64,000 nucleotides of DNA, from NCBI RefSeq assembly GCF_026239655.1, contig NZ_JAPIVO010000004.1:310001-374000 (forward strand), written 5' to 3'. The position numbers and the translations under genes are program-made. Under the pieces are notes generated by a model. It made no database searches and had not been told where the DNA came from. It worked only from the letters and a program-made list of their open reading frames with translations. Every line of letters starts with the position of its first letter. Within the stretch, counting starts at the first letter, position 1. Positions 25,440-34,526 of this stretch are shown piece by piece. This stretch comes from Pedobacter sp. MR2016-24. GTDB taxonomy: Bacteria > Bacteroidota > Bacteroidia > Sphingobacteriales > Sphingobacteriaceae.

Positions 25440-27623
25440 TTATTTTAAAAATAGTAATTCTCTGAATTTTGGTAAAGGCCAAACGTTGTCGTCAACAATC
25501 TGCTCCAATTTATCAGCATGGTAACGGATAGTTTCAAACTGAGATTTAACTTTCTCATCGTAAGAGATCGCTTTTTCTCTGTGATCTTCAACACCGTTAG
25601 CAACTTTTCGCTCTTCCAGCATGGAGTCTACACTAGCTTTCATCACACCTAAATGCTCAGAAATTTTGTTTACAATTGCTAATGGAGTAGCCATTACTTC
25701 TTTAGATAAACCAACTTCTTTCAGGCTTTTCAGGTTATCCAATAATGTATTCTGGTAGTCGATAACTGCCGGTATAATCATTGTATTTGCTACTTCACCG
25801 ATTACTCTTGCTTCGATCTGTAGTTTTTTGTAATAACTTTCTAATAAGATCTCATGGCGGGCATGAAGCTCACGTTTAGAGAAGATGTTATTTTTCTCAA
25901 ATAAATCCAGAGATTTATCTGAAACATAAGCATCAATAGCTACCGGTGTAGTTTTGATGTTTGCAAGGCCACGTTTAGTAGCTTCATCTTCCCACTCCTG
26001 GCTATAACCGTTACCTTCAAAACGGATGTCTTTTGACTCTTTAATGTATTTTTTGATGATCGTTAAAAGAGCGATATCTTTTTTCTCTCCTTTTTTGATC
26101 AGCTTATCAACTTCAGCTTTGAATTTGATCAATTGATCTGCCATGATTGTATTCAATACAGTCATTGGTGCAGATGAATTTGCAGAAGAACCAACTGCAC
26201 GCAATTCAAATTTGTTACCTGTAAAGGCAAAAGGTGAAGTACGGTTACGGTCAGTATTATCTAATAAGATTTGCGGGATTTTAGGGATACCTAACCACAA
26301 TGCATTATCTTCTTTGATTTTTTTGCTGATTCTTGAGTGCTCGATTTCGTCAAGTACTTCGTTTAACTGCTCACCTAAGAAGATAGAGATGATTGCCGGC
26401 GGAGCTTCATTGGCACCCAGACGGTGATCGTTGCTTACTGAAGCAATACTCGCTCTTAATAAATCTGCATGCTCGTGTACAGCTTTAATCGTATTTACGA
26501 AGAAAGCAAGGAACATCAGGTTGTTTTTAGGAGTTTTTCCCGGAGCTAATAAGTTTTTGCCTGTGTTGGTAATCAGTGACCAGTTATTGTGTTTACCAGA
26601 TCCATTGATACCAGCGTATGGTTTTTCATGCAATAACACTTTGAAATGATGTCTGCGGGCAACTTTCTCCATCACATCCATTAACAATTGATTGTGGTCA
26701 ATTGCAAGGTTGATTTCTTCATAGATAGGAGCACATTCAAATTGTAATGGTGCTACCTCATTGTGACGGGTTTTCAAAGGAATACCCAATTTCAATGCCT
26801 CGTTCTCAAAATCTACCATGAAAGTGAAAACACGCTCAGGAATAGATCCGAAATAATGATCATCTAATTGTTGTCCTTTAGCAGACATATGACCAAACAG
26901 CGTACGACCTGTTAACATTAAATCAGGACGTGCATTGTATAATGCAAGGTCAACCAGGAAATATTCCTGCTCAATACCCAACGATGCAGTTACTTTATTG
27001 ATTCCTTTATCGAAATACTGACAAACGTCTACAGCAGCCTTATCTAAAGCATTTAATGCTTTTAGTAAAGGTGCTTTATAATCCAAGGCTTCACCTGTAT
27101 AAGCTACAAATACTGTAGGGATACACAATGTTTTACCTGCTTTACTTTCCATGATAAATGCCGGAGAAGAAGGATCCCATGCCGTATATCCACGTGCTTC
27201 AAATGTATTTCTGATACCTCCATTTGGGAAACTTGATGCATCTGGCTCCTGCTGAACTAATGCACTACCTGCAAATTTCTCAATCGCACCATCACCACTA
27301 GGCTCAAAAAAAGAATCGTGTTTTTCAGCAGTAGAACCTGTTAAAGGCTGAAACCAGTGCGTATAATGCGTTGCACCTTTTGACATCGCCCAATGTTTCA
27401 TGGCCGTAGCGATCTGGTTTGCGTCATCTGAATTGATTAATTCCCCTTGCTCAATAGCAGAGATTAATTTTTCATACACTTCCTTTGATAAGAAATCTTT
27501 CATTTTCTTCTTATCAAACACATTCGAACCAAAAAACTCAGAAATTTTAGCAGATGGTGCCTTAACTTCTGGTGAAACTCTGGTTTGTGCTTCTTTTAAT
27601 GCGATTGTTCTTAAGCTTTTCAT
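25440..27623 (-). CDS. glnN: Type III glutamine synthetase (GSIII)
   Basis: ATP-dependent ligation of ammonium to glutamate; main ammonium assimilation enzyme in many Bacteroidota. The 727 aa are the GSIII size (about 725), far above GSI (~470). Signature pieces: GIEQEYFLVD, the ATP/glutamate site KPYAGINGSGKHNNWS, and NRTSPFAFTGNKFELRAVGSS-type region, followed by the long C-terminal helical domain unique to GSIII. Monocistronic, with promoter (27643-27650) and terminator. No amtB or P-II gene adjoins. Confidence 0.96.
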   Translation of the reverse strand: MKSLRTIALKEAQTRVSPEVKAPSAKISEFFGSNVFDKKKMKDFLSKEVYEKLISAIEQGELINSDDANQIATAMKHWAMSKGATHYTHWFQPLTGSTAEKHDSFFEPSGDGAIEKFAGSALVQQEPDASSFPNGGIRNTFEARGYTAWDPSSPAFIMESKAGKTLCIPTVFVAYTGEALDYKAPLLKALNALDKAAVDVCQYFDKGINKVTASLGIEQEYFLVDLALYNARPDLMLTGRTLFGHMSAKGQQLDDHYFGSIPERVFTFMVDFENEALKLGIPLKTRHNEVAPLQFECAPIYEEINLAIDHNQLLMDVMEKVARRHHFKVLLHEKPYAGINGSGKHNNWSLITNTGKNLLAPGKTPKNNLMFLAFFVNTIKAVHEHADLLRASIASVSNDHRLGANEAPPAIISIFLGEQLNEVLDEIEHSRISKKIKEDNALWLGIPKIPQILLDNTDRNRTSPFAFTGNKFELRAVGSSANSSAPMTVLNTIMADQLIKFKAEVDKLIKKGEKKDIALLTIIKKYIKESKDIRFEGNGYSQEWEDEATKRGLANIKTTPVAIDAYVSDKSLDLFEKNNIFSKRELHARHEILLESYYKKLQIEARVIGEVANTMIIPAVIDYQNTLLDNLKSLKEVGLSKEVMATPLAIVNKISEHLGVMKASVDSMLEERKVANGVEDHREKAISYDEKVKSQFETIRYHADKLEQIVDDNVWPLPKFRELLFLK

Positions 27624-27642
27624 TCGTTTCTTTAAATTTGAT

Positions 27643-27650
27643 CAAAAATA
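27643..27650 (-). promoter_or_regulatory. Promoter -7 element of glnN
   Basis: The minus strand reads TATTTTTG, 19 nt before the start codon at 27623. Confidence 0.5.
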
Positions 27651-27883
27651 GAATATTTATAATAAACTATTCAATAATTCGCGGGAAAAAAATAAATATG
27701 TATAAATTTTTGATGTGTATTTGTTTACATTTTTTTATGTTAAATCAGAATTAACAAATCGTTTATTCTCCGGGATTTTAAATTTATCGCTTTGGTGGCT
27801 TAACAGGCTCGATTTATTTAATCAGAAAGCTTATGGAATTCATTCATTTCAGACATCATGAATGTGAAATAAACTTCAAAGCT

Positions 27884-28717
27884 ATGCTAAATTCCTCGTC
27901 AGATCTTTACAAATCAGAGTGGCTCGATCTTGTTTTTAAAAACAGAAACAAATCTTATGGAGCCTATTTATTAAGGGCGGAATCTGCCGGTATCACTACC
28001 AGAGCATTTCTTATTGCAGCACCAATATTCATTATGCTGTTTGCCGGACCAATGATTTACAGTCGTTTACATCCAGAGGTGACTGCTACATCTGTAGAAA
28101 TGGATCCCGTAACTGCAGTTGCGCCACCAGAAGTTCATGAACCTCCTGTGAAAAAGATAGAACCACCTGCGCCAGAGAAGGCAGAGCAGAAAGTGAAGTC
28201 TTTTAAAATGGTAGCGAATATTAAAGTGGTGGACAAGCCGGAAATTGATGAAACCATGCCGGATCTCAAAGACCTTAAGGATGCAGTGGTTGGGCAGGTG
28301 ACACAGGATGGAATTGCGACTAAGGCATCTGTAGCTCCAGCGGTTGGGGATGGAAACGGAAGCGGTATTGGAACAGCACCTGCAACTGATAATACCGTAT
28401 ATGATGGTAGCACTATCGAAAAGTATCCGGAGTTTGAAGGTGGTATGGCCGCCTGGTCAAAATTCATTCAGCGCAATTTAAGGTATCCCTCTGTTGCTGC
28501 AGAGGAAGGGATACAGGGCAAGGTATTTGTTAGTTTTGTGGTGGAAATTGATGGCTCTGTTACTGCGGTATCAATTATCAGGGGAATTGGAGGGGGCTGT
28601 GATGAAGAAGCTATGCGCGTGATCAAAAAGTCGCCAAAATGGAGACCCGGACAACAGAACAAGCAGAATGTAAGAGTACGTTATACGATGCCATTATCAT
28701 TCGTATTAGGCCAGTAA
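27884..28717 (+). CDS. tonB: Energy transducer TonB
   Basis: Inner-membrane protein that carries proton-motive energy to TonB-dependent receptors. I chose ATG 27884 (MLNSSSDLYK, 277 aa) because the conserved Bacteroidota N-terminus DLVFKNRNKSYGAYLLR follows; an upstream ATG (27833) adds 17 unrelated residues. One membrane segment (about 41-60), a Pro/Glu/Lys-rich periplasmic linker (75-115), and a C-terminal TonB domain (about 185-275: YPSVAAEEGIQGKVFVSFVV, GGGCDEEAMRV, RYTMPLSF). No exbBD nearby. Confidence 0.92.
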   Translation: MLNSSSDLYKSEWLDLVFKNRNKSYGAYLLRAESAGITTRAFLIAAPIFIMLFAGPMIYSRLHPEVTATSVEMDPVTAVAPPEVHEPPVKKIEPPAPEKAEQKVKSFKMVANIKVVDKPEIDETMPDLKDLKDAVVGQVTQDGIATKASVAPAVGDGNGSGIGTAPATDNTVYDGSTIEKYPEFEGGMAAWSKFIQRNLRYPSVAAEEGIQGKVFVSFVVEIDGSVTAVSIIRGIGGGCDEEAMRVIKKSPKWRPGQQNKQNVRVRYTMPLSFVLGQ

Positions 28718-28751
28718 TACGGTAAAGGTCGCCTTTTGTATACTATTAACT

Positions 28752-28759
28752 TATATTTG
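28752..28759 (+). promoter_or_regulatory. Promoter -7 element of VOC-fbp cluster
   Basis: TATATTTG, 31 nt before the VOC gene start. The four genes that follow are closely spaced and co-directional. Confidence 0.45.
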
Positions 28760-28790
28760 TCTTCCTACTTTTTAATAAAAAAAAGATATT

Positions 28791-29174
28791 ATGTTTAATA
28801 AGATTCATCATGTTGCCGTTATATGCTCAGATTATGAAGTCAGTAAAAATTTCTATGTCAATATTTTGGGGTTGCAGGTAGTGCAGGAAGTGTACAGGGC
28901 AGAACGTAAGTCATATAAGCTGGATCTAACAGTGAATGGTATTTATCAGATTGAGTTATTCTCTTTCGAAAATCCGCCTGCACGACCTTCAAGACCAGAG
29001 TCGGCCGGATTAAGGCACCTTGCTTTTGAGGTTGGTAATGTAACTGTTGCTGCCTCATTGCTAAATAGCAGAGGAGTGGTCACAGAACCTGTAAGGACTG
29101 ATGAATATACGGGTAAACGTTTCACATTTTTTGCTGATCCGGATGGTTTGCCTTTAGAAATTTACGAAGCTTAA
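28791..29174 (+). CDS. VOC-family glyoxalase-like protein (YaeR/SMU1112c type)
   Basis: A 127-aa vicinal-oxygen-chelate metalloprotein. Two beta-alpha-beta-beta-beta modules can be traced, with likely metal ligands His7 (KIHHVAV), Glu in IELFSF, His in LRHLAFEV and the final Glu in LEIYEA. It matches single-domain glyoxalase I-like proteins of the YaeR type, whose substrate is not established. First gene of a run with trmN6, a phosphodiesterase and fbp. Confidence 0.86.
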   Translation: MFNKIHHVAVICSDYEVSKNFYVNILGLQVVQEVYRAERKSYKLDLTVNGIYQIELFSFENPPARPSRPESAGLRHLAFEVGNVTVAASLLNSRGVVTEPVRTDEYTGKRFTFFADPDGLPLEIYEA

Positions 29175-29176
29175 AG

Positions 29177-29881
29177 ATGAGCAGCGTTTTCAAATTCAAG
29201 AAGTTTGAGGTCGATCAGACCGGTTGCGCAATGAAAATAAATACCGATGGCGTCCTTTTGGGCGCCATTGTTAGTCACGCTGCACCTACACATATTTTAG
29301 ATATAGGTACAGGAACAGGAGTGATCGCTTTAATGCTGGCACAGAGATATCCACAGGCAAATATCGATGCTGTAGAAATTGACGATTTAGCGGCGGCGGC
29401 GGCGGAGAGCAATCGCGTCAATACTGCTTTTTCTGAGAGAATAACAATACATCATACGGCAATTGAAAAGTATGATACGGATATCAAATATCAGTTAATT
29501 GTGTCGAACCCCCCTTATTTCATCAACGATTTAAAAAGTGCAGACAAAAGAAAAGAACTGGCCAGGCATGCAGATGAAGATTTCTTTCAACTCCTGTTGC
29601 AAAAAGTAGGTGGCATGCTTGCCGTCGACGGGGTTTTATGGCTGGTACTGCCAGTGAAACAAGCAGAAAAGGTTATTGTGAATGCGGTATTGTTTAAATT
29701 ATTCCCTTCCAAAATTATCCGTGTGTATTCAGACCATACCAAAACAGCATTCAGGCATATCATTTGCCTCGGTTTTAAATCCGGAACCGTTCTGCACGAA
29801 GATTTTTATATTTATGAATCACAGGCTGTGTACACTTGCCAATATAAAGATGCATTGAAGGATTTTTTGCTGGCATTTTAA
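29177..29881 (+). CDS. tRNA1(Val) A37 N6-methyltransferase TrmN6-like
   Basis: SAM-dependent adenine N6-methyltransferase. The 234 aa contain the SAM-binding loop DIGTGTGVIAL and the N6-amino methylase motif SNPPYF, with the conserved N-terminus FKFKKFEVDQ...KINTDGVLLG of the YfiC family. Start is 2 nt after the upstream stop, so translation is probably coupled. Specificity for A37 of tRNA-Val is assigned by family. Confidence 0.9.
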   Translation: MSSVFKFKKFEVDQTGCAMKINTDGVLLGAIVSHAAPTHILDIGTGTGVIALMLAQRYPQANIDAVEIDDLAAAAAESNRVNTAFSERITIHHTAIEKYDTDIKYQLIVSNPPYFINDLKSADKRKELARHADEDFFQLLLQKVGGMLAVDGVLWLVLPVKQAEKVIVNAVLFKLFPSKIIRVYSDHTKTAFRHIICLGFKSGTVLHEDFYIYESQAVYTCQYKDALKDFLLAF

Positions 29882-29892
29882 TTTTAGATTTT

Positions 29893-30384
29893 ATGAAAAA
29901 AATAGGATTGATTTCCGATACACATAGTTTTCTCGATGATGCTGTTTTCAGGCATTTTGATTCCTGCGACGAAATATGGCATGCAGGAGATTTTGGTGAT
30001 GGTGTTACAGATCGGCTAGCTGCATTTAAACCGCTAAAAGGTGTATATGGTAATATTGATGGCAAAGAAATCCGCGCGGAGTTTCCGGAACATCTTCGTT
30101 TCAACTGCGAAGAGGTAGATGTTTGGATGACACATATTGGCGGTTATCCCGGTAAATATGCATCTAATATAAAGGGTGAAATATACACTAACCCTCCAAA
30201 GCTTTTTATCACCGGGCACTCTCATATTTTAAAGGTGATGTTTGATCCGAAAATCAGCTGTTTGCATATAAACCCCGGTGCAGCAGGTAAATCGGGCTGG
30301 CATAAAGTTAAAACATTAATTCGCTTTTGTATTTCGGAAGAAAAAATACATACCTTAGAGGTCATCGAATTGGGTGATAGATAA
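29893..30384 (+). CDS. YfcE/MJ0936-family metallophosphodiesterase
   Basis: A 163-aa cytoplasmic phosphodiesterase with a complete set of calcineurin-superfamily motifs: ISDTHSF, HAGDFGDG, YGNIDG (N of GN-x-D), WMTHIGGYPG and FITGHSHI. Unlike the lipoprotein at 6444-7244 it keeps the D-x-H block I. Members hydrolyse phosphodiester test substrates; the natural substrate is unclear. Confidence 0.9.
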   Translation: MKKIGLISDTHSFLDDAVFRHFDSCDEIWHAGDFGDGVTDRLAAFKPLKGVYGNIDGKEIRAEFPEHLRFNCEEVDVWMTHIGGYPGKYASNIKGEIYTNPPKLFITGHSHILKVMFDPKISCLHINPGAAGKSGWHKVKTLIRFCISEEKIHTLEVIELGDR

Positions 30385-30407
30385 CGTATTAAATACACTA
30401 AGTAAAT

Positions 30408-31424
30408 ATGTCAGGTATAAAAACATTAGGTCAGTTTATAATTGAGAAACAAGCAGATTTCTCTTATGCTAAGGGTGAACTTTCAAGATTATTGAGAGAT
30501 ATTGGGATCGCTTCCAAAATAGTAAACCGTGAAGTCAATAAAGCCGGACTGGTGGATATACTCGGTGATGCAGGAACGGTGAATATCCAGGGAGAGGGCC
30601 AGAAGAAACTGGATATATTCGCTAACACGCAATTTATCTCTGCATTAACCAGCGGTGGTGAATGTTGTATTGTCGCCACAGAAGAGGAAGATGACTTTGT
30701 ACCTATCGATTCTCCGGTGTCTAAGAATGCAAAATACATTGTGTGTATCGATCCGCTTGACGGTTCTTCCAATATTGATGTGAATGTCGCGGTAGGGACG
30801 ATATTCTCTATTTACAGAAGGAAATCAACTGAGGGTATGGCTACTTTATCAGACGTGCTGCAGAAGGGTACGGAGCAGGTGGCTGCGGGTTATGTGATCT
30901 ATGGATCTTCTACCATGCTGGTTTATACCACAGGGAAGGGAGTGAATGGCTTCACGCTTGATCCATCCATCGGTGAATTTTGTCTATCGCATCCGAATAT
31001 GAAGATGCCGGATGATGGCAGCATCTATTCTATTAATGAAGGGAATTATGTGCATTTTCCTGAAGGGGTAAAAAAATATATTAAATATGCCCAGGTGCAT
31101 GATGCCGCAAGTAACAGGCCTTATACTTCAAGGTATATAGGCTCTATGGTAGCAGATATCCATCGAAATTTAATAAAGGGAGGGATTTATATGTATCCTA
31201 CTACTGCAAGTTCTCCTAATGGGAAATTAAGGCTTTTATATGAATGTAATCCTATGGCTTTTATTATTGAACAGGCTGGCGGCATTGCTTCAGATGGTTT
31301 CAGAAGAATTCTGGATATCGAACCAGTGGAACTTCACCAAAGGTCGTCTATCTTTATTGGCTCTTCAAAAATGGTAAAAATGGCCGAAGAAATGATGGCA
31401 AAACAAGAAGTACCAGTCCTATAA
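30408..31424 (+). CDS. fbp: Fructose-1,6-bisphosphatase class I
   Basis: Gluconeogenic hydrolysis of fructose 1,6-bisphosphate to fructose 6-phosphate. The 338 aa show the Mg-binding core [12 protein letters not shown], the EEED-type acidic loop (TEEEDD), and the FBPase signature [20 protein letters not shown]. It ends a four-gene run and overlaps the convergent rnhA by 6 bp, an arrangement without room for a terminator. Confidence 0.96.
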   Translation: MSGIKTLGQFIIEKQADFSYAKGELSRLLRDIGIASKIVNREVNKAGLVDILGDAGTVNIQGEGQKKLDIFANTQFISALTSGGECCIVATEEEDDFVPIDSPVSKNAKYIVCIDPLDGSSNIDVNVAVGTIFSIYRRKSTEGMATLSDVLQKGTEQVAAGYVIYGSSTMLVYTTGKGVNGFTLDPSIGEFCLSHPNMKMPDDGSIYSINEGNYVHFPEGVKKYIKYAQVHDAASNRPYTSRYIGSMVADIHRNLIKGGIYMYPTTASSPNGKLRLLYECNPMAFIIEQAGGIASDGFRRILDIEPVELHQRSSIFIGSSKMVKMAEEMMAKQEVPVL

Positions 31425-31892
31425 AAGCGTATTTTTATTTTTCTCTGCCTCAAACTCAAAATCAATTTCCAGGCTATTCCTGTTTCTGGATGCAGCTACG
31501 GCCAATACGTCACAACGTTCATTCTCGGGATGGTCGTTGTGACCTTTGATCCAGATGAATTTAACCTCATGTAATTTATAGACGGTAAGGAATCGTATCC
31601 AGAGATCTTTGTTTTTTTTATCCTTGAAACCTTTCTTTACCCATCCGAATACCCATTTTTTCTCTACTGAGTCTACCACGTATTTTGAATCTGAGTAGAT
31701 GGTTACCTGCGCACCGGGTTTTTTGATCGTGTTGAGTCCTACTATCACTGCAAGTAACTCCATGCGGTTATTGGTAGTAAGGCGAAAGCCTCCGCTCAGC
31801 TCTTTATAATGTGCCCCTGAACGTAATATTACGCCGTAACCTCCCGGTCCTGGATTGCCGCTTGCTGCGCCATCGGTATAAATCTCAATCAT
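31419..31892 (-). CDS. rnhA: Ribonuclease HI
   Basis: Cleaves the RNA strand of RNA-DNA hybrids. The 157 aa carry the DEDD catalytic set: Asp7 ([16 protein letters not shown]), Glu in RMELLAVI, Asp in IYSDSKYV, and the late Asp in [21 protein letters not shown] corresponds to the basic protrusion (handle). Its 3' end overlaps fbp on the opposite strand by 6 bp. It lies downstream of tRNA-His but is separated from it by a terminator. Confidence 0.95.
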   Translation of the reverse strand: MIEIYTDGAASGNPGPGGYGVILRSGAHYKELSGGFRLTTNNRMELLAVIVGLNTIKKPGAQVTIYSDSKYVVDSVEKKWVFGWVKKGFKDKKNKDLWIRFLTVYKLHEVKFIWIKGHNDHPENERCDVLAVAASRNRNSLEIDFEFEAEKNKNTLL

Positions 31893-31915
31893 AACGCGCC
31901 TTTTTTGTGTTTAAA

Positions 31916-31945
31916 CAAAAAAAGCACCCGTTACCAGGTGCTTTT
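31916..31945 (-). terminator. Terminator of tRNA-His
   Basis: A 9-bp stem (AAAAGCACC, 31920-31928 with 31937-31945), 8-nt loop, then a T-rich stretch on the minus strand before rnhA. Confidence 0.8.
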
Positions 31946-31971
31946 AATTTTCAATCTTTACTGATTTAAAA

Positions 31972-32048
31972 TGGGGTGGAATATGGGGCTCGAACCCACG
32001 ACCCTCGGTACCACAAACCGATGCTCTAACCAACTGAGCTAAAACCAC
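31972..32048 (-). tRNA. tRNA-His (GUG)
   Basis: A cloverleaf folds on the minus strand: D-stem GCTC/GAGC, anticodon stem TCGGT/ACCGA around loop TTGTGGT (anticodon GTG), a 5-nt variable loop, T-stem GTGGG/CCCAT with loop TTCGAGC, and genome-encoded CCA. The base before position 1 (32049) is G and faces discriminator C73, the G-1:C73 pair diagnostic of tRNA-His. Oddity: the acceptor strands GTGGTTT and ATTCCAC leave two adjacent U-U mismatches at 5:68 and 6:67. Confidence 0.95.
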
Positions 32049-32065
32049 CATGTTTTTCAGTTTGA

Positions 32066-32096
32066 CAAAAGTACGCTTTTTAATATTCTATGCAAA
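32066..32096 (-). promoter_or_regulatory. Promoter of tRNA-His
   Basis: The minus strand has TTTG (plus 32093-32096), a 19-nt spacer, then TACTTTTG (plus 32066-32073), a full match to the -33/-7 promoter of Bacteroidota, about 17 nt before the tRNA. Confidence 0.75.
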
Positions 32097-32213
32097 TCTT
32101 TTTGATGAAGAATTTGAAATATTATTTTAAATAATTAATAAACAGCTTATTGGAGTTTGATTTTTTTTTCTGCCGACCCGAAAAAAAGTAAATGCATTGC
32201 AATTTATTCACCG

Positions 32214-32390
32214 ATGGCTGATCAATTCACCTCAGAATTGCCAAAAATAGAGGCTGAAGGATCAATCAGAGTACATAATCTTTTCTTAGGCAAAGCAAAC
32301 AGGTTAAACAAAATGGCTGATATTTCTGAAATTGTTCAAAACTTATGCAAGTTGAACGTAAAAAAGAGTGTTCAAACTTTCTATATGTAA
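32214..32390 (+). CDS. Possible small protein, unknown
   Basis: A 58-aa frame (MADQFTSELPK... ending SVQTFYM) with natural codon use and a balanced, soluble composition; an in-frame TTG at 32157 would extend it to 77 aa. No motif recognised. In favour: it is the only open frame in a 400-bp gap and a strong plus-strand terminator (32451-32480) follows 60 nt later, before the next gene's promoter, so something here is transcribed. Against: no clear promoter or ribosome-binding site. The transcript could be a small RNA instead. Confidence 0.35.
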   Translation: MADQFTSELPKIEAEGSIRVHNLFLGKANRLNKMADISEIVQNLCKLNVKKSVQTFYM

Positions 32391-32450
32391 AAAAAGAATA
32401 TTACATTTGGGCTTACCCTTTAGGGGGTATGTTTTTCATAGGTAGATGTA

Positions 32451-32480
32451 GGGCCGAAAATTTATTTTCGGCCCTTTTTT
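32451..32480 (+). terminator. Terminator ending a unit upstream of ubiX
   Basis: A 10-bp perfect stem (GGGCCGAAAA, 32451-32460 with 32465-32474), TTTA loop and six T. It lies upstream of the ubiX promoter, so it ends transcription coming from the 32.1-32.4 kb stretch. A weaker hairpin (TACCC/GGGTA) lies at 32414-32429. Confidence 0.88.
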
Positions 32481-32496
32481 GTATATACAGGTTATG

Positions 32497-32504
32497 TATC
32501 TTTA
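32497..32504 (+). promoter_or_regulatory. Promoter -7 element of ubiX, almost leaderless
   Basis: TATCTTTA, one mismatch from TAnnTTTG, ends 8 nt before ATG 32513. Confidence 0.5.
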
Positions 32505-32512
32505 CGAAGTCT

Positions 32513-33085
32513 ATGAAAAAGAAGAAAATCATTGTTGCGGTAACAGGTGCGAGCGGATCTATCTATGCGAAGTTATTGCTGGATAACCTGCAGAAATTGG
32601 CTGATCAGGTGGAAAAAGTGGGGGTGGTCATGTCAGATAACGCCAAAGAAGTCTGGCGTTTCGAATTGGAGAACACTGATTATGAGCAATATTCTTTTGA
32701 TTTCTATCAAAAAATGGATTTCAATGCTCCTTTCGCCTCAGGCTCAGCAAAGTTTGATACCATGATTATCATCCCCTGTTCCATGGGAACATTAGGCAGA
32801 ATTGCACATGGCATCTCTAATGATTTAATTTCCAGAGCGGCTGATGTCATTCTTAAAGAACGCAGGAAGCTGATTGCTGTGGTCAGGGATACTCCTTTTA
32901 GTCTGATCCATATCAATAATATGAAGACCGTGACTGAAGCCGGTGGGATTATCTGTCCGGCTAATCCTTCTTTTTACAGTATTCCCAAAAGTATTGAAGA
33001 AGTGGCGCAGACGGTTGTTAGCCGTGTGATCGACCTGGCAGGCCTTGAGCAGGATAGCTATAGATGGAATGAAGAGAATTCATAG
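32513..33085 (+). CDS. ubiX: Flavin prenyltransferase UbiX
   Basis: Makes prenylated FMN, the cofactor of UbiD-type decarboxylases, from FMN and dimethylallyl phosphate. I chose ATG 32513 (190 aa); an open frame extends upstream through the terminator and cannot be coding there. FMN loop VTGASGSIYAKLL, then PCSMGTLGRIAHGISNDLI, and the Arg-rich region KERRKLIAVVRDTPFSLIH with the family's VVRDTP motif. A UbiD-family decarboxylase is encoded at 54387-56195, likely its client. Confidence 0.94.
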   Translation: MKKKKIIVAVTGASGSIYAKLLLDNLQKLADQVEKVGVVMSDNAKEVWRFELENTDYEQYSFDFYQKMDFNAPFASGSAKFDTMIIIPCSMGTLGRIAHGISNDLISRAADVILKERRKLIAVVRDTPFSLIHINNMKTVTEAGGIICPANPSFYSIPKSIEEVAQTVVSRVIDLAGLEQDSYRWNEENS

Positions 33086-33135
33086 AATTTTACATTCCTT
33101 AAATGCTTGCTGTTAAATTCAAGCAATAAAAAAGT

Positions 33136-33143
33136 TATCTTTG
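33136..33143 (+). promoter_or_regulatory. Promoter -7 element of mtaB
   Basis: TATCTTTG, 38 nt before ATG 33182. A short inverted repeat GCTTG/CAAGC (33105-33124) lies just upstream. Confidence 0.55.
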
Positions 33144-33181
33144 CAGGCTTATCTATAATAGCCTTTTAGCGTCAAATAACA

Positions 33182-34501
33182 ATGAAGAAAGTAGCATTCT
33201 ATACCTTAGGTTGTAAGTTGAATTTTTCGGAGACTTCAACAATCGGTCGTCTTTTTACTGATGCAGGTTATGCTGTGGTAGATTTTACTGATGCTGCGGA
33301 TGTTTATGTGATCAATACCTGCTCAGTCACTGAGCATGCTGATAAGAAATGCCGTAAGGTAGTTAAAGAGGCGTTAAAGTATGCACCAAATGCTTATATC
33401 ACTATTGTAGGTTGTTATGCACAGCTGAAACCTGTGGAAATTGCTGAAATTGAAGGTGTGGATATGGTTTTAGGCGCAGCAGAGAAATTCCGAATTGTGG
33501 AATTTATATCAGATCTGACCAAACAGCCGAAAGCTGTTATTCATCAGCAGAATATTGAAAAAGTAAATCATAATTTTATTGCCGCCTATTCTATTGGCGA
33601 TCGGACCCGGACTTTTTTAAAGGTTCAGGATGGTTGTGATTACCCTTGTACTTATTGTACTATTCCTTTAGCCAGAGGTGGAAGTCGTAGTGACACCATT
33701 GAGAACGTGGTTAACCGTGCAAAACAGATTGCAGAAAGCGGGGTGAAAGAAATTGTGCTGACAGGGGTTAACCTGGGCGACTTCGGTATCCGTAATGGGG
33801 AGCGCGAGGATAAATTTTTTGACCTTGTTAAAGCACTGGATGAAGTGGAGGGAATCGAAAGGATCCGTATTTCTTCAATTGAGCCCAACTTACTAAGCAA
33901 TGAAATTATTAGTTTCGTTGCTGCTTCAAAACGTTTTGTGCCTCATTTTCATATTCCTTTACAATCCGGTTCAAATAAAATTCTCGGACTGATGAAGAGG
34001 AGATATCAACGGGAATTATATACTGAGCGCGTTGCCACTATTAAAGCATTGATTCCGAACTGCTGTATCGGTGTAGATGTAATTGTTGGTTTCCCTGGTG
34101 AAACACATGAAGACTTTTTAGATACTTACCAGTTCCTGAATGAGCTGGATATTTCCTATCTGCACGTGTTTACCTATTCTGAACGTGAGCAGACCGCTGC
34201 AGCTGAAATGGCAGGTGTAGTTGCGGGCAGCGCGAGAGCTGACCGCAGTAAAATGCTGCACATTTTATCTGACAAAAAGAGACGCGCATTTTACCAGTCA
34301 CAAATCGGATCGGTAGGTGAGGTCTTATTTGAAGACGATCAGAAGAATGGTTTTATGCATGGTTTTACTAAAAACTATGTTAAAGTTAAAGCTAAATACG
34401 ATCCTGTAATGGTCAACGAGATCAAGATAGTGAAATTGCTTCATCTTGACGCAGATGGTGAAGTAGAAGTTATGGAAACAGATGAAGTTTTAGTACATTA
34501 A
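33182..34501 (+). CDS. mtaB: tRNA t6A37 methylthiotransferase MtaB
   Basis: Radical-SAM enzyme that adds a methylthio group to t6A37 of tRNAs reading ANN codons. The 439 aa have the UPF0004 domain with three Cys for the auxiliary cluster (TLGCKLN, NTCSVTE, VGCYAQ), the radical-SAM motif CDYPCTYCTIP, then RGGSRS that separates MtaB from MiaB and RimO, and a C-terminal TRAM-like region. Followed by lgt at 25 nt, probably cotranscribed. Confidence 0.93.
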   Translation: MKKVAFYTLGCKLNFSETSTIGRLFTDAGYAVVDFTDAADVYVINTCSVTEHADKKCRKVVKEALKYAPNAYITIVGCYAQLKPVEIAEIEGVDMVLGAAEKFRIVEFISDLTKQPKAVIHQQNIEKVNHNFIAAYSIGDRTRTFLKVQDGCDYPCTYCTIPLARGGSRSDTIENVVNRAKQIAESGVKEIVLTGVNLGDFGIRNGEREDKFFDLVKALDEVEGIERIRISSIEPNLLSNEIISFVAASKRFVPHFHIPLQSGSNKILGLMKRRYQRELYTERVATIKALIPNCCIGVDVIVGFPGETHEDFLDTYQFLNELDISYLHVFTYSEREQTAAAEMAGVVAGSARADRSKMLHILSDKKRRAFYQSQIGSVGEVLFEDDQKNGFMHGFTKNYVKVKAKYDPVMVNEIKIVKLLHLDADGEVEVMETDEVLVH

Positions 34502-34526
34502 TCTTATATTCGCAAGAAAATAATGT

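Noticed and set aside
32345..32512. Upstream extension of the ubiX frame
   Set aside because: It runs through a strong terminator and the ubiX -7 element; family similarity starts at Met 32513.
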